NCBI GenBank assembly: GCA_017542125.1
Contig: JAFXXU010000042.1
Coordinates: forward strand, 62,001 to 126,000
DNA: 64,000 nucleotides
Reading direction: 5' to 3'
From: Ruminococcus sp.
GTDB taxonomy: Bacteria > Bacillota > Clostridia > Oscillospirales > Ruminococcaceae
How positions within the stretch are numbered: the first letter of the stretch is position 1; each line of letters begins with the position of its first letter. This document shows positions 54,148 through 62,258 of the stretch, one piece after another. The notes beneath the pieces are model-generated. The model searched no databases, had not been told where the DNA came from, and saw only the letters and a list, made by a program, of their open reading frames with translations. The translations under genes were made by a program, and so were the position numbers.

Positions 54148-56514
54148 TTATTCGATGTTTGCCGCATCGGAGGCCTTGACTGTTCTGGTATAGAGTGCGG
54201 TGAAGAATGCTCCCGCGATAACTGCCGCGAGGATGATCACGGGGTAGAGTGCGAAGATCTCGGGGATGTTCAGCTCATAGCCCAATCCGTCAGAGGCGCC
54301 CATCATAGCGAAGATGGGGTCTGCCACCAGCTTGGTCAGGGGCAGGCAGAGGACTGCGGAGAGCACTCCGGAGACCACCGCCACGATCACGAAGCGGAAG
54401 GCGTGCTGCCTGATGATGAATTTATCCTTGTTGCCCAGAGCCTTCATCAGAGCGATCTCGGCCTTCTCCTTGGCTATGAAGGAACGCTCCATAAGCACTA
54501 CGATCATTACGATGATCATCACGGATATGATGAGCACCAGGTTCTTTACCGCAGCTATGGCGTCGGCGGAGTTGGTGGAGTCCTTTACGAACTCGGTGAC
54601 GTTCTGTACCTTGTCCGAGTCCCAGTGCTTTCTGAGGATCTCCTTGCGATTCTCTATGGTCTTGGCATCGGGGTCGTCGTCAAAGTCAATCTGTGCGGGA
54701 TAAGTCGTGCCCGGGACCACCTCTGCAAGAGGCGCATCCTCATGGAGGCGGATGACCTGACCCAGCTGGTTCATGCTCTGGAATATACCGGTGAGCAGGT
54801 ATTCCTTAGTTTCGCCGTTAACGGTGATCTTTGCCTTGTCGCCGATATCGAAGCCGTATTTCTCGCAGATCAGCGAGGTGGCTGCGAATTCCAGCTCGTT
54901 CTGAGGGGCTGTGCCCAGCTCGTAAACGTAGTCGGAGCATTTTGTTTCGCCGCACCAGAGAGCGGTGACGTTCTGCCTTACATCTCCGAACTCAACGGGC
55001 ACCTTATACTGACCCTCCAAGTGAACGTTGGCGGGCATACCCAGATCGGAGAGATCCTTTTCGATGCTTTCGCAAAGCTCATCCACGGTCTTGACGCCGC
55101 CCCAGACATCCATCTCGTCTTTGCTGGAATAGTAAAGGTCGCTGTTGTGGACGCTGAGGAGGAAAAGTATCTTATCGCTTGCCAGAGTGTTTGCGATGTT
55201 GGCAAAGATCATTACCAGCAGCAGGCAGAGGGTGAACACCAGCGTCATTATGCTGTACTGCTTGGGTGCGGAGACCACATCGTTCACCGCAAGGAAGCCG
55301 GTGGCGGGGAGCTTTGAACGGCTCAGCTTCAAAAAGCTGTGCTTGCGGAACCGCTCGCCGGTCTGACCGTTTCTTACCGCGTCAATGGGTGAGAGCTTCT
55401 TGATCCTTCTGGTGCAGCCCCAGCAGAAGAGCATTATGATGCCCACTACTGCGATACAGCTCAGAGCGCCGATCAGCACGGTGCTGTCGTTGCCGAGGTA
55501 CATTGCCTTTGAAGCCGATCTGAGCAGCAGCTCCCCGAAGGGGATGCTTACGAAGTAGCCTATCACGGCACCGATCACCGCTATGCCCAGATACTTTACA
55601 AGGTAAAGAGCCCTGATGTGGCGGTTCTTTATGCCGATGGCCTTCATAACGCCTATCTCACGGAACTCCTCGGTGATGGTGAAGCCGATGGTGAAGCGGA
55701 GTATCACGAAGGAAATAAGTATCAGCGCTATCGATACCACCAGCAGCATACCTGCCGTGATGACCTCGAGGATGTAGGTCATCTTTATAACGCTGTGGGC
55801 ACCGTCAAAGGTAATGGTCAGATCGTCGGTAACAGCCTGCTCAACTGCCTTGGCATCATCCGTATCCACATAGAAGAGACCGCCGCGGTAGCCGGAGGTG
55901 GAGGGGTCGTCGGCAAACCTTGCGTAATCCTTTGCATTCATCATAATGCGGGAGTTGCCCATAAAGTCGGAGCCCAGCAGGGCGTCCTTGATCCTTCCCG
56001 CATACTCAAGGGTAACTGTAACATCGCCGAGCTTGAGATCCAGCTTATCGCCGACCTCTATTCCAGAGCTTTCCGCAAAGGAGCCTGACAAATAGAAGGT
56101 ACCCTCATCCACGGTCCTGACCACATCGTTGTTCTTGTCGAAGTAATTTATCTTAGCGTCGTCAACTGACATCATCAGGCACAGGGAATTGGTAGAGGCT
56201 TTAAAGGCATTTTTGCCGTCCCGGGTGATATAGTCGGAACTGATATAGAGCGTGTTCTCACGTCTGTAGCCTGTGACGGCGGGCTCCTTATTCAGCTTCT
56301 CGGAAAGGGTATCGCCTATCTTGCCCTCATTGGTGATGAAGTAGTAGTCCGCCATGCCTGCCTGCTCAAAGTAGTAATCGGTGCCGCCCACTACCGTGAT
56401 TATATTGTTCACGCTGGAGGAAGCAAACATAGCCGAGAGCACCACGAACAGCAGCAGTATGATGTTCATTGTCTTTTTGCGTCTGATATCTTTTTTAAGT
56501 ATTCTGAAAAACAT
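54148..56514 (-). CDS. FtsX-family ABC permease with large extracellular domains
   Basis: 788 residues from the ATG at 56514 (GGAAGG site). An N-terminal membrane anchor (MNIILLLFVVLSAMFASSS), an extracellular domain of about 200 residues, three membrane segments (AGMLLVVSIALILISFVIL, IAVIGAVIGYFVSIPFG, LIGALSCIAVVGIIMLF), then a second anchor, a second extracellular domain (about 440-640) and three C-terminal segments. Two FtsX domains carry REIGVMKAIGIKNRHIRAL and AEIALMKALGNKDKFI, the coupling helices. The role is probably mechanotransmission or peptide export. Confidence 0.92.
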   Translation of the reverse strand: MFFRILKKDIRRKKTMNIILLLFVVLSAMFASSSVNNIITVVGGTDYYFEQAGMADYYFITNEGKIGDTLSEKLNKEPAVTGYRRENTLYISSDYITRDGKNAFKASTNSLCLMMSVDDAKINYFDKNNDVVRTVDEGTFYLSGSFAESSGIEVGDKLDLKLGDVTVTLEYAGRIKDALLGSDFMGNSRIMMNAKDYARFADDPSTSGYRGGLFYVDTDDAKAVEQAVTDDLTITFDGAHSVIKMTYILEVITAGMLLVVSIALILISFVILRFTIGFTITEEFREIGVMKAIGIKNRHIRALYLVKYLGIAVIGAVIGYFVSIPFGELLLRSASKAMYLGNDSTVLIGALSCIAVVGIIMLFCWGCTRRIKKLSPIDAVRNGQTGERFRKHSFLKLSRSKLPATGFLAVNDVVSAPKQYSIMTLVFTLCLLLVMIFANIANTLASDKILFLLSVHNSDLYYSSKDEMDVWGGVKTVDELCESIEKDLSDLGMPANVHLEGQYKVPVEFGDVRQNVTALWCGETKCSDYVYELGTAPQNELEFAATSLICEKYGFDIGDKAKITVNGETKEYLLTGIFQSMNQLGQVIRLHEDAPLAEVVPGTTYPAQIDFDDDPDAKTIENRKEILRKHWDSDKVQNVTEFVKDSTNSADAIAAVKNLVLIISVMIIVMIVVLMERSFIAKEKAEIALMKALGNKDKFIIRQHAFRFVIVAVVSGVLSAVLCLPLTKLVADPIFAMMGASDGLGYELNIPEIFALYPVIILAAVIAGAFFTALYTRTVKASDAANIE

Positions 56515-56557
56515 TTTGCAGCCTTCCTTTCTTTCGTTCTCCCCTTGGTACACTCAG

Positions 56558-56587
56558 AGTATAACATGATAATTCTTAAATAATCAT
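56558..56587 (-). promoter_or_regulatory. Promoter and inverted repeat of the ABC operon
   Basis: TATACT -10 (56558-56563) on the minus strand; in place of a good -35 there is an inverted repeat of 9-base arms with one mismatch, ATGATAATT/AATAATCAT (56566-56587). That fits activation by the response regulator. Confidence 0.5.
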
Positions 56588-56651
56588 TAAATCCGAAAAG
56601 GGAGGGAAAGCTGCCCCGGATCTCTTGCCCGTTGTTTTCTCCGGGGGGGTG

Positions 56652-56680
56652 TTGCTATTTTCTTGCATATGTGTTATAAT
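56652..56680 (+). promoter_or_regulatory. Promoter of the zinc-ribbon membrane protein
   Basis: TTGCTA (56652-56657), 17 bases, TATAAT (56675-56680), 54 bases before the ATG. Confidence 0.75.
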
Positions 56681-56734
56681 GTGTTTATGTAAGCCGCAGC
56701 CGAGCGGCAGATTATGACAAAGGAGTGATACCCC

Positions 56735-57805
56735 ATGTTTTGTCCCAATTGCGGTAACCAGCTGGACGACAGCGCAAAATTCTGCGGAGGATGCGGCTAT
56801 AACTTCGCCTCCGTGCCTCAGCCCGAGGAAACGCCTCAGCCCGAGACCTATGCCCCGGAGCAGAACGCTTATATCCCCGAGGCTCAGCCCGTGCTGCCCG
56901 AGCAGCCTGCTTATACTCCGCCCCCTGCGGCTGTTCCTCAGCCTGCACAGCCTGCGCAGCCCTATGCTCCCGCAGCTGTTAAGAGCGGCCCCAACCCCAT
57001 ACTCGTTTTCCTGCTGACATTTATACTGCTGGGAGCTATCGTGGCTTCGGTAATGCTTTTCTGGAAGCCCGGATATCTGGTCAACAAGGACGACAGCTCC
57101 TCCAAGTCCGACAGCAAGAAGGTCTCTTCCAAGGCGGACGACAGCGACGATGACAGCGATGCTACGGCTACCGAGACCAAGGCTCCCGTGACCACCGCAG
57201 CCACGGAGGTCACCACACAGGAGCCCGCCGAGACCTCTGCGCCCACGGAAACAGAACCCCCGGCTACCGAGCCTCCCGAGACCGAGACCCTCCCGCCGGA
57301 GACCGAGCCTCCCACAAGCAGCAATGTTGAACCCAGCTCTGACGCTCGGAAGTATTCCACCTACGAAAACCCCACCTTCGATGAGTTCATCTGGACTGTG
57401 GGTCAGTACGGCTATCTGAAGGATGTGCCCTCATCAGCCCGCAGGATCACCGATCCCAGCGAGATACTGGGCGGCTGGAAGTGCTTCATCTACTACAACC
57501 TGTCCGACGGCACCATGCGCGAGATCAACAAGGTAGATATCAGTATGGATGACGAGGGCGAGATAACCTTCAAGATCAGCTGGTACCAGGCTGAATGGGG
57601 CGAGGAAGGCATCACCGACGAGACCGATTATGACGATGAATACTTCTACGGCAAGATGACCGACGGCAAGCTGGAAGCCAACGGCGTTGCCACCGTCACC
57701 ATCGACAATTTCTGGTTCGACACCTCCTATCAGGAGGGGCAGTACGCCACCGGAAGCATCTACACCACAGACGGCGAGGTCTATGTAGCGCTGATGCGTC
57801 CGTAA
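56735..57805 (+). CDS. Zinc-ribbon membrane protein with extracellular domain
   Basis: 356 residues. It starts with a zinc ribbon (MFCPNCGNQLDDSAKFCGGCG), a Pro/Glu/Gln-rich cytoplasmic linker, one membrane segment (PILVFLLTFILLGAIVASVMLFW, about 88-110), a Ser/Thr/Glu/Pro-rich stalk of about 90 residues, and a C-terminal beta-rich extracellular domain (about 205-356) with TDPSEILGGWKCFIYYN, VDISMDDEGEITFKISWY and ATGSIYTTDGEVYVALM. The last part resembles small calycin-like domains. Its function is unknown. It has its own promoter (56652-56680). Confidence 0.85.
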   Translation: MFCPNCGNQLDDSAKFCGGCGYNFASVPQPEETPQPETYAPEQNAYIPEAQPVLPEQPAYTPPPAAVPQPAQPAQPYAPAAVKSGPNPILVFLLTFILLGAIVASVMLFWKPGYLVNKDDSSSKSDSKKVSSKADDSDDDSDATATETKAPVTTAATEVTTQEPAETSAPTETEPPATEPPETETLPPETEPPTSSNVEPSSDARKYSTYENPTFDEFIWTVGQYGYLKDVPSSARRITDPSEILGGWKCFIYYNLSDGTMREINKVDISMDDEGEITFKISWYQAEWGEEGITDETDYDDEYFYGKMTDGKLEANGVATVTIDNFWFDTSYQEGQYATGSIYTTDGEVYVALMRP

Positions 57806-57838
57806 GCCTTTGATCGCTCTGTGCGGATAAAGTGAACA

Positions 57839-58036
57839 TTAAGGCAACACCGCACAACCCGCGGCTGACGCCTCTGCACGTCATCTGCCGTGTCAAGCCT
57901 GCTTGACGACCGGCTTATCCGTCATATTACCCAAATTCTCCTTGCCGGGCGCCAGCCCGCCTGCGTCGAATTTAGGCAATCTGACGAAAACCCGGACTTC
58001 GCATCTGACGCACAGGGGTCGTGCGGTGTTGCCTAA
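57839..58036. mobile_element. MITE-like element of about 198 bp
   Basis: Terminal inverted repeats TTAAGGCAACACCGCACAAC (57839-57858) and its near complement ending at 58036; about 18 of 20 positions match. Internal sequence is non-coding with short hairpins such as AAGCCTGCTTGACGACCGGCTT. A related end lies at 42423-42435. No transposase is in the window. The right end lies 18 bases before an esterase start and may have replaced its promoter region. Confidence 0.6.
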
Positions 58037-58054
58037 ACGAAAGGAGCGATAGCT

Positions 58055-58924
58055 ATGCAATTTGACGTTAAGGATTTCCGGGAGGGCTGCCTGAAAAACG
58101 ACACCGAGCGGGACCGCGGGCTGACCGATCCTGCGGACATCGAACACTTTGACGACATCCTCTACGGCGGGGACAGCGAATGGAACCTGCTGGATGTTTA
58201 CCGTCCCAAGGGAGCGAGAAAGCTGCCCGTGATCGTGAATTTCCACGGGGGCGCCTGGGTCTACGGCAGCAAGCTGACCTACCGCTACTACTGTATGTAT
58301 CTGGCGCAGCAAGGCTTTGCGGTGGTGAACCCCTCCTACCGTCTGGCGCCGGAGAACCGCTTCCCTGCTCAGTTTGAGGACATCAACACGGTATTTGAGT
58401 TCGTGCTTAGCAATGCGGAGAAGTACGGCTTTGACACCGACAGCATCTTTGCGGTGGGAGATTCTGCGGGAGGGATGGGCATCGCTCTTTATTCCGTGCT
58501 GCTGACCAACGGGGAGTTCGCTTCCCGCTTCCCGGTAAAGCCGCCGGAGGGTCTTAGGCTGCGGGGCGTAGGGCTCAACTGCGGGTTCTACTCCACCGAG
58601 ACCGACGATCAGCTCAACGAGATACTGCTGCCCCCGAACAGGCTGGAGGAGCAGCGTCCGCTGCTGTTCATCCGCTCAAACATCACTGCCGACTTCCCTC
58701 CCTGCTTCATTATGACCTCCACGGGGGATTTTCTGGTAAACGAGCCGCAGTACATCATCCCCGTGCTGGAGGAAAAGGGTGTACGGTATGTCTGCAAGGT
58801 CTACGGCGATGAAGAGGTCAAGCCGCCCCACGTTTTCCACTGCGATCAAAGGAGCAGCATCGGCAGGCAGGCTAATGATGATGAGGTGGGGTTCTTTAAG
58901 GGGTTATTGGGCGCATGGGAGTGA
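58055..58924 (+). CDS. Alpha/beta hydrolase, HSL-type esterase
   Basis: 289 residues with an AAAGGAG site 9 bases before the ATG. Hormone-sensitive-lipase-family motifs: oxyanion VNFHGGAWVYGS, nucleophile VGDSAGGMGIA (Ser), a probable acid in TSTGDFLVNE (Asp), and His in HVFHCDQ. It hydrolyses short-chain esters, possibly acetyl groups on sugars. It stands alone, preceded by the MITE-like element and followed by a terminator. No signal peptide. Confidence 0.9.
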   Translation: MQFDVKDFREGCLKNDTERDRGLTDPADIEHFDDILYGGDSEWNLLDVYRPKGARKLPVIVNFHGGAWVYGSKLTYRYYCMYLAQQGFAVVNPSYRLAPENRFPAQFEDINTVFEFVLSNAEKYGFDTDSIFAVGDSAGGMGIALYSVLLTNGEFASRFPVKPPEGLRLRGVGLNCGFYSTETDDQLNEILLPPNRLEEQRPLLFIRSNITADFPPCFIMTSTGDFLVNEPQYIIPVLEEKGVRYVCKVYGDEEVKPPHVFHCDQRSSIGRQANDDEVGFFKGLLGAWE

Positions 58925-58975
58925 CATTTCCAAAAGCACGCCGGAAGCGTTTGGCTCTTTTAAAGCAGTAAATAC

Positions 58976-59014
58976 ACAGTGCCCGGAGCATTTCTGCCTC
59001 GGGCACTGTTTTTT
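58976..59014. terminator. Terminator between esterase and serpin genes
   Basis: ACAGTGCCCGGAG pairs with CTCGGGCACTGT, followed on the plus strand by six T. It also lies at the end of the converging serpin gene. Confidence 0.85.
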
Positions 59015-59049
59015 GTATAGGTGAAGATCATTACGGTCTGTGGGGGGGC

Positions 59050-60585
59050 TTACATAGCAGGGTTGTTAACTATGCCTACAAAGAGGGGGAGACCGCTGTT
59101 GCTGACGATCTCAAAGATGAAGGGTCTGTCAACTATGAAGTCCTCGTGCTCATCGGGAGTGCCGCCGCCCATACCGCCGATGACCGTCATCGAGACTGCC
59201 TTGCAGCCTTCCTCGTCGATGGTAACTCTCGTATCCTGCTCGGCCTTGCTGATGAAGATACCGTCAGAATTCTCTGTCAGGGGGCTGAAATCCGACTTGC
59301 CGGCATCGAAGATATCCTTGATGCCCAGCGACTCCAGGCCGTCCTGAAGATCAATGCTTGAAGTAACGTCGAACTTCGGAACAGACAGGGTAACTGTTGC
59401 TGCCTTGCAGTTCTTATACTCGTTTCCGTTGATCATAAGCTCCTTGGCCTGGTCATCGTTCAGAAGATCATAGGGGGTATATCCCTCATCGGGGAGTATC
59501 AGCCTCATCTGGCCGTTGTTCTCAAGAGCCATGCTGATCGAAGAGAAATGATCGCCCCAGGAATAGCCTTTAACGGTGTCCATATTCATAAAATCGCACT
59601 TAACATCGCCGTCGGCAGCGTGGAAGTCGCCCTGCTTGGTGTCCTCGGGCTTGAACTTTTCCATCCATTTGCCGCTGTAATTAACGGTAGAGGCGATGGA
59701 CAGCACCATATCCGGATCCAGCTTCAGCTCTTTTACCTGATCGCCAAGCAGGCCGTCGGTCTGGGCGTTGAGCCAGTCCTGATACATCTTGTTATACTCA
59801 TCGGCGGAGGGATCTCCGCTGTAAACTGTAGAATAGTAGTTTTCGGAGAGCCTGTTCACAGTAGCTTTATTGTACTCGGCAAAGCTGTTCGTCCAGAAGG
59901 AAGAAGCAAGGACGCATTTAGACATTCCGTCGTCCATAAAGTTTGCCTGCCAGATGGATCTGGAGTTTGAACGGAGGGCCTCGATATCGTTCTCATCAAG
60001 GACGTTGAGTATCTGCTGCCTGCTGCTGCCGTCGGTGATCTCAGCCGAGATACCCAGGGCCATATAGAGGCTCAGCGGCGAGTAGGCCATATTCTCGGTG
60101 GAAGAATCGTTCAGGAATGTCTGGGTGCTGTTCAGGAAGAAGGTCTTAAAGCCGTCCTGATAGCCCTCGGGCTGATCCTGGAGGTCATCCTGAGATTTCC
60201 GCCATTCATCTAACAGCGGCTGGAGCTCATTGTAATCGGTGACCTTTGATGCATCGGGGTACTGAACCATTTCGGGGTAGACCGCCTCGCTGAGGAGCTC
60301 AGCCTTAGCGCCGGCTTTTCTTGCAGGGATAGACGATTCATTCTCGCTGGTTTCGCTGACGCTGCTGACGGTATCCTCGCTGACCTTGCTGGAGGAAACG
60401 GATACTTTATTGTCGCCGCCAAGCTTCGGCAGGATAGCTGCGCAGGCAAATACCGCTGCGGCACTTACTCCTCCGAGAGCGATCCACTTGATGATACTGC
60501 TCCTTGCCTTCTTTGCTGTAAGCTCGGGAACGAGGTTCTCATCGGTCTCACCGATCATGTCTAAAAGAATATCCTTGTTTTTCAT
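59050..60585 (-). CDS. Membrane-anchored serpin with anti-sigma-like N-terminus
   Basis: 511 residues. A cytoplasmic N-terminus of about 30 residues (MKNKDILLDMIGETDENLVPEL) and one membrane segment (IIKWIALGGVSAAAVFACAAIL) resemble proteins encoded after ECF sigma factors. A Ser-rich stalk then leads to a full serpin domain (about 130-511): NMAYSPLSLYMALGI, ASTVNYSGKW, VTLSVPKFDV, the hinge DEEGCKAVSMTV, and the signature DFIVDRPFIFEIV with FVGIVNNP. The reactive-centre loop is Gly/Met-rich with acidic residues (GGMGGGTPDEHED). Serpins trap serine or cysteine proteases outside the cell. It overlaps the sigma gene by 4 bases. Confidence 0.93.
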   Translation of the reverse strand: MKNKDILLDMIGETDENLVPELTAKKARSSIIKWIALGGVSAAAVFACAAILPKLGGDNKVSVSSSKVSEDTVSSVSETSENESSIPARKAGAKAELLSEAVYPEMVQYPDASKVTDYNELQPLLDEWRKSQDDLQDQPEGYQDGFKTFFLNSTQTFLNDSSTENMAYSPLSLYMALGISAEITDGSSRQQILNVLDENDIEALRSNSRSIWQANFMDDGMSKCVLASSFWTNSFAEYNKATVNRLSENYYSTVYSGDPSADEYNKMYQDWLNAQTDGLLGDQVKELKLDPDMVLSIASTVNYSGKWMEKFKPEDTKQGDFHAADGDVKCDFMNMDTVKGYSWGDHFSSISMALENNGQMRLILPDEGYTPYDLLNDDQAKELMINGNEYKNCKAATVTLSVPKFDVTSSIDLQDGLESLGIKDIFDAGKSDFSPLTENSDGIFISKAEQDTRVTIDEEGCKAVSMTVIGGMGGGTPDEHEDFIVDRPFIFEIVSNSGLPLFVGIVNNPAM

Positions 60586-61133
60586 ATGCCTATACCTTCC
60601 TTTTCCAATGTTTCTTTAAGTTTGTTTCTGACACGCTGCAGTGTCATCTTTACTGCTCCTTCGGAAATGCCGTTCCGTTTTGCTATCTTAGCTATGGGCA
60701 TCATATACCAGTAACGCAGGAGGAATATATCTTTGTTTTTCTCCGGCAGGCTGCGCAGGAAGCTGTTAAGTATCTCCCTTACCGCAAGCTTATCCTCGAT
60801 CGGATCGTTCTCACCGATACATTCTTCAAGCTCATCCAGACACATATCGATCTGACCGCCGCCGTATTTCTGCGACCTGTCTTTGCGGTATCTGTCTATT
60901 GCAAGGTTGCGGGTGATCTTGCCAAAGAACACCGCCAGCCGGCTGGGCTTTTCGGGGGGCATGATGTTCCAAGCCCGGAACCAGGTGTCGTTGACACACT
61001 CCTCTGCATCCTCTGCGGAATGAAGGATATTGTTTGCGATGGTCGTGCAGTAGCCGCCGTATTTGGTCCTGCTCTCATTTATGGCGGAGTTGTCTCTCTG
61101 CCAGTACAGGTCTATGATCTGAAGATCTTCCAT
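60582..61133 (-). CDS. ECF-type RNA polymerase sigma factor
   Basis: 183 residues with an AAGGAGG site. Region 2 (SAEDAEECVNDTWFRAWN, followed by LAVFFGKITRNLAIDRYRK) and region 4 (LPEKNKDIFLLRYWYMMPIAKIAKRNGISEGAVKMTLQRVRNKL) are intact. It recruits RNA polymerase to its own regulon. It is translationally coupled to the membrane serpin, the position usually held by an anti-sigma factor. A motif fitting ECF self-regulation lies upstream (61171-61197). Confidence 0.95.
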   Translation of the reverse strand: MEDLQIIDLYWQRDNSAINESRTKYGGYCTTIANNILHSAEDAEECVNDTWFRAWNIMPPEKPSRLAVFFGKITRNLAIDRYRKDRSQKYGGGQIDMCLDELEECIGENDPIEDKLAVREILNSFLRSLPEKNKDIFLLRYWYMMPIAKIAKRNGISEGAVKMTLQRVRNKLKETLEKEGIGI

Positions 61134-61170
61134 AGCTGTTTAACCTCCTTGTTGCCCCTTCACCCTTATA

Positions 61171-61197
61171 GACGAAATCCGTATCGGAAAGGTAACG
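61171..61197 (-). promoter_or_regulatory. Candidate ECF-type promoter of the sigma/serpin pair
   Basis: On the minus strand CGTTACC (61191-61197), 16 bases, CGTC (61171-61174), about 40 bases before the ATG. Spacing and sequences resemble ECF promoters (TGTAAC or TGAAAC type -35 and CGTC -10). No sigma-A promoter is apparent. Confidence 0.45.
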
Positions 61198-61223
61198 GTC
61201 ATTCTGAAAAAAATTTCAAAAAT

Positions 61224-61447
61224 ATTATAGCACAATAGCGAAGCGTTGTGCTATAATTGCCCGATCCGCAGGAAGTGCCGTTTGCGGCACGGATCTGCGA
61301 GGGCTTTATGATAAATATAATATCAGCTTGCTGATATTATAGCACAAAAGCGAAGCGTTGTGCCATAATTGCCCGATCCGCAGGAAGTGCCGTTTGCGGC
61401 ACGGATCTGCGAGGGCTTTATGATAAATATAATATCAGCTTGCTGAT
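61224..61447. repeat. Two tandem 112-bp repeats rich in hairpins
   Basis: Two copies, 112 bases each, differ at only a few positions (for example GCACAATAGCG against GCACAAAAGCG), and the first 10 bases of a third copy follow (61448-61457). Each unit holds three hairpins: TTATAGCACAA/TTGTGCTATAA, GTGCCG-TTTG-CGGCAC, and a nearly perfect ATAATATCAGC-TT-GCTGATATTAT. No coding capacity. It lies between the divergent sigma gene and spoVT. Confidence 0.85.
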
Positions 61448-61600
61448 ATTATAGCACATCTTCCGCGGAGATGCAAACCGTATTATATACTATATTATAA
61501 AAGCAAAAGGGAAAACGAAAAGAGTGTTTTCCGGGCAGCATAAAATGTCATTTCCTGCACATACTATTCCCACAAATGAAGCCTGAACGGAGGTACAAAA

Positions 61601-62143
61601 ATGAAAGCAACAGGAATAGTCCGACGCATAGACGATCTGGGGAGAGTGGTGATACCGAAGGAGATCCGCAGGACAATGAGGATACGGGAGGGCGACCCTC
61701 TGGAGATATACACATCTGCGGAGGGCGAGGTAGTATTCAGGAAATACTCGCCTGTGGGGGAACTGGATCAGGGCACGGCGCAGGCAGCGGAGGTCATCTC
61801 GAAGCTGACAGGCAACGCGGCGCTGGTATTTGACCGCGACCACGTTGTGGCAGTATCGGGTGCGCGGAAGAGCGAATATGCGGAGAGGCGATTATCCCCT
61901 GCGTTAGAAGAGCTTATCGAGCAAAGGAAGACCTACGCATACGACCGCGAGGACACGCCGAGGTTATTCCCCATAGAGGGTCTGGACAAACCGGCGCTGG
62001 CGGCGGTACCGATAATCTCAGCAGGGGATGTGATCGGAGCGGTAGCCTTGATAGATCAGAACGGAAAGCCGAAGGCAGATGAAAAGAACCTTATGCTTGC
62101 CCGGGCAGCGGCGATGTTCTTAGGCAAGCAGATAGAGAACTAA
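61601..62143 (+). CDS. spoVT: SpoVT/AbrB-type transcription regulator
   Basis: 180 residues with GGAGG upstream. The N-terminal AbrB domain (GIVRRIDDLGRVVIPKEIRRTMRIREGDPLEIY) is a swapped-hairpin DNA-binding dimer; the C-terminal GAF domain (LVFDRDHVVAVSGARK, VIGAVALIDQNGK) fits SpoVT, which tunes forespore genes in Bacillus and germination in clostridia. The length (178 in B. subtilis) agrees. The 5' region contains the tandem repeats and AT-rich sequence, without a clear promoter. Confidence 0.92.
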   Translation: MKATGIVRRIDDLGRVVIPKEIRRTMRIREGDPLEIYTSAEGEVVFRKYSPVGELDQGTAQAAEVISKLTGNAALVFDRDHVVAVSGARKSEYAERRLSPALEELIEQRKTYAYDREDTPRLFPIEGLDKPALAAVPIISAGDVIGAVALIDQNGKPKADEKNLMLARAAAMFLGKQIEN

Positions 62144-62210
62144 CAAGCACCGCACAAGCTTAATCCAAGGCGCAATGCTCCGCATTTGCGTTGCTTGCTT
62201 TGTGCGTGAA

Positions 62211-62246
62211 AACGCCCCGAAGCGGATCCCTCCGCTTCGGGGCGTT
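62211..62246. terminator. Bidirectional terminator between spoVT and xylA
   Basis: A 16-bp stem AACGCCCCGAAGCGGA/TCCGCTTCGGGGCGTT. On the minus strand TTTTC follows, so it is best placed for xylA; it also ends spoVT. Confidence 0.85.
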
Positions 62247-62258
62247 CTGTGCGGTTTA

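Noticed and set aside
61224-61447. A CRISPR array
   Set aside because: The two units are directly adjacent 112-bp copies with no short repeats alternating with unique spacers.
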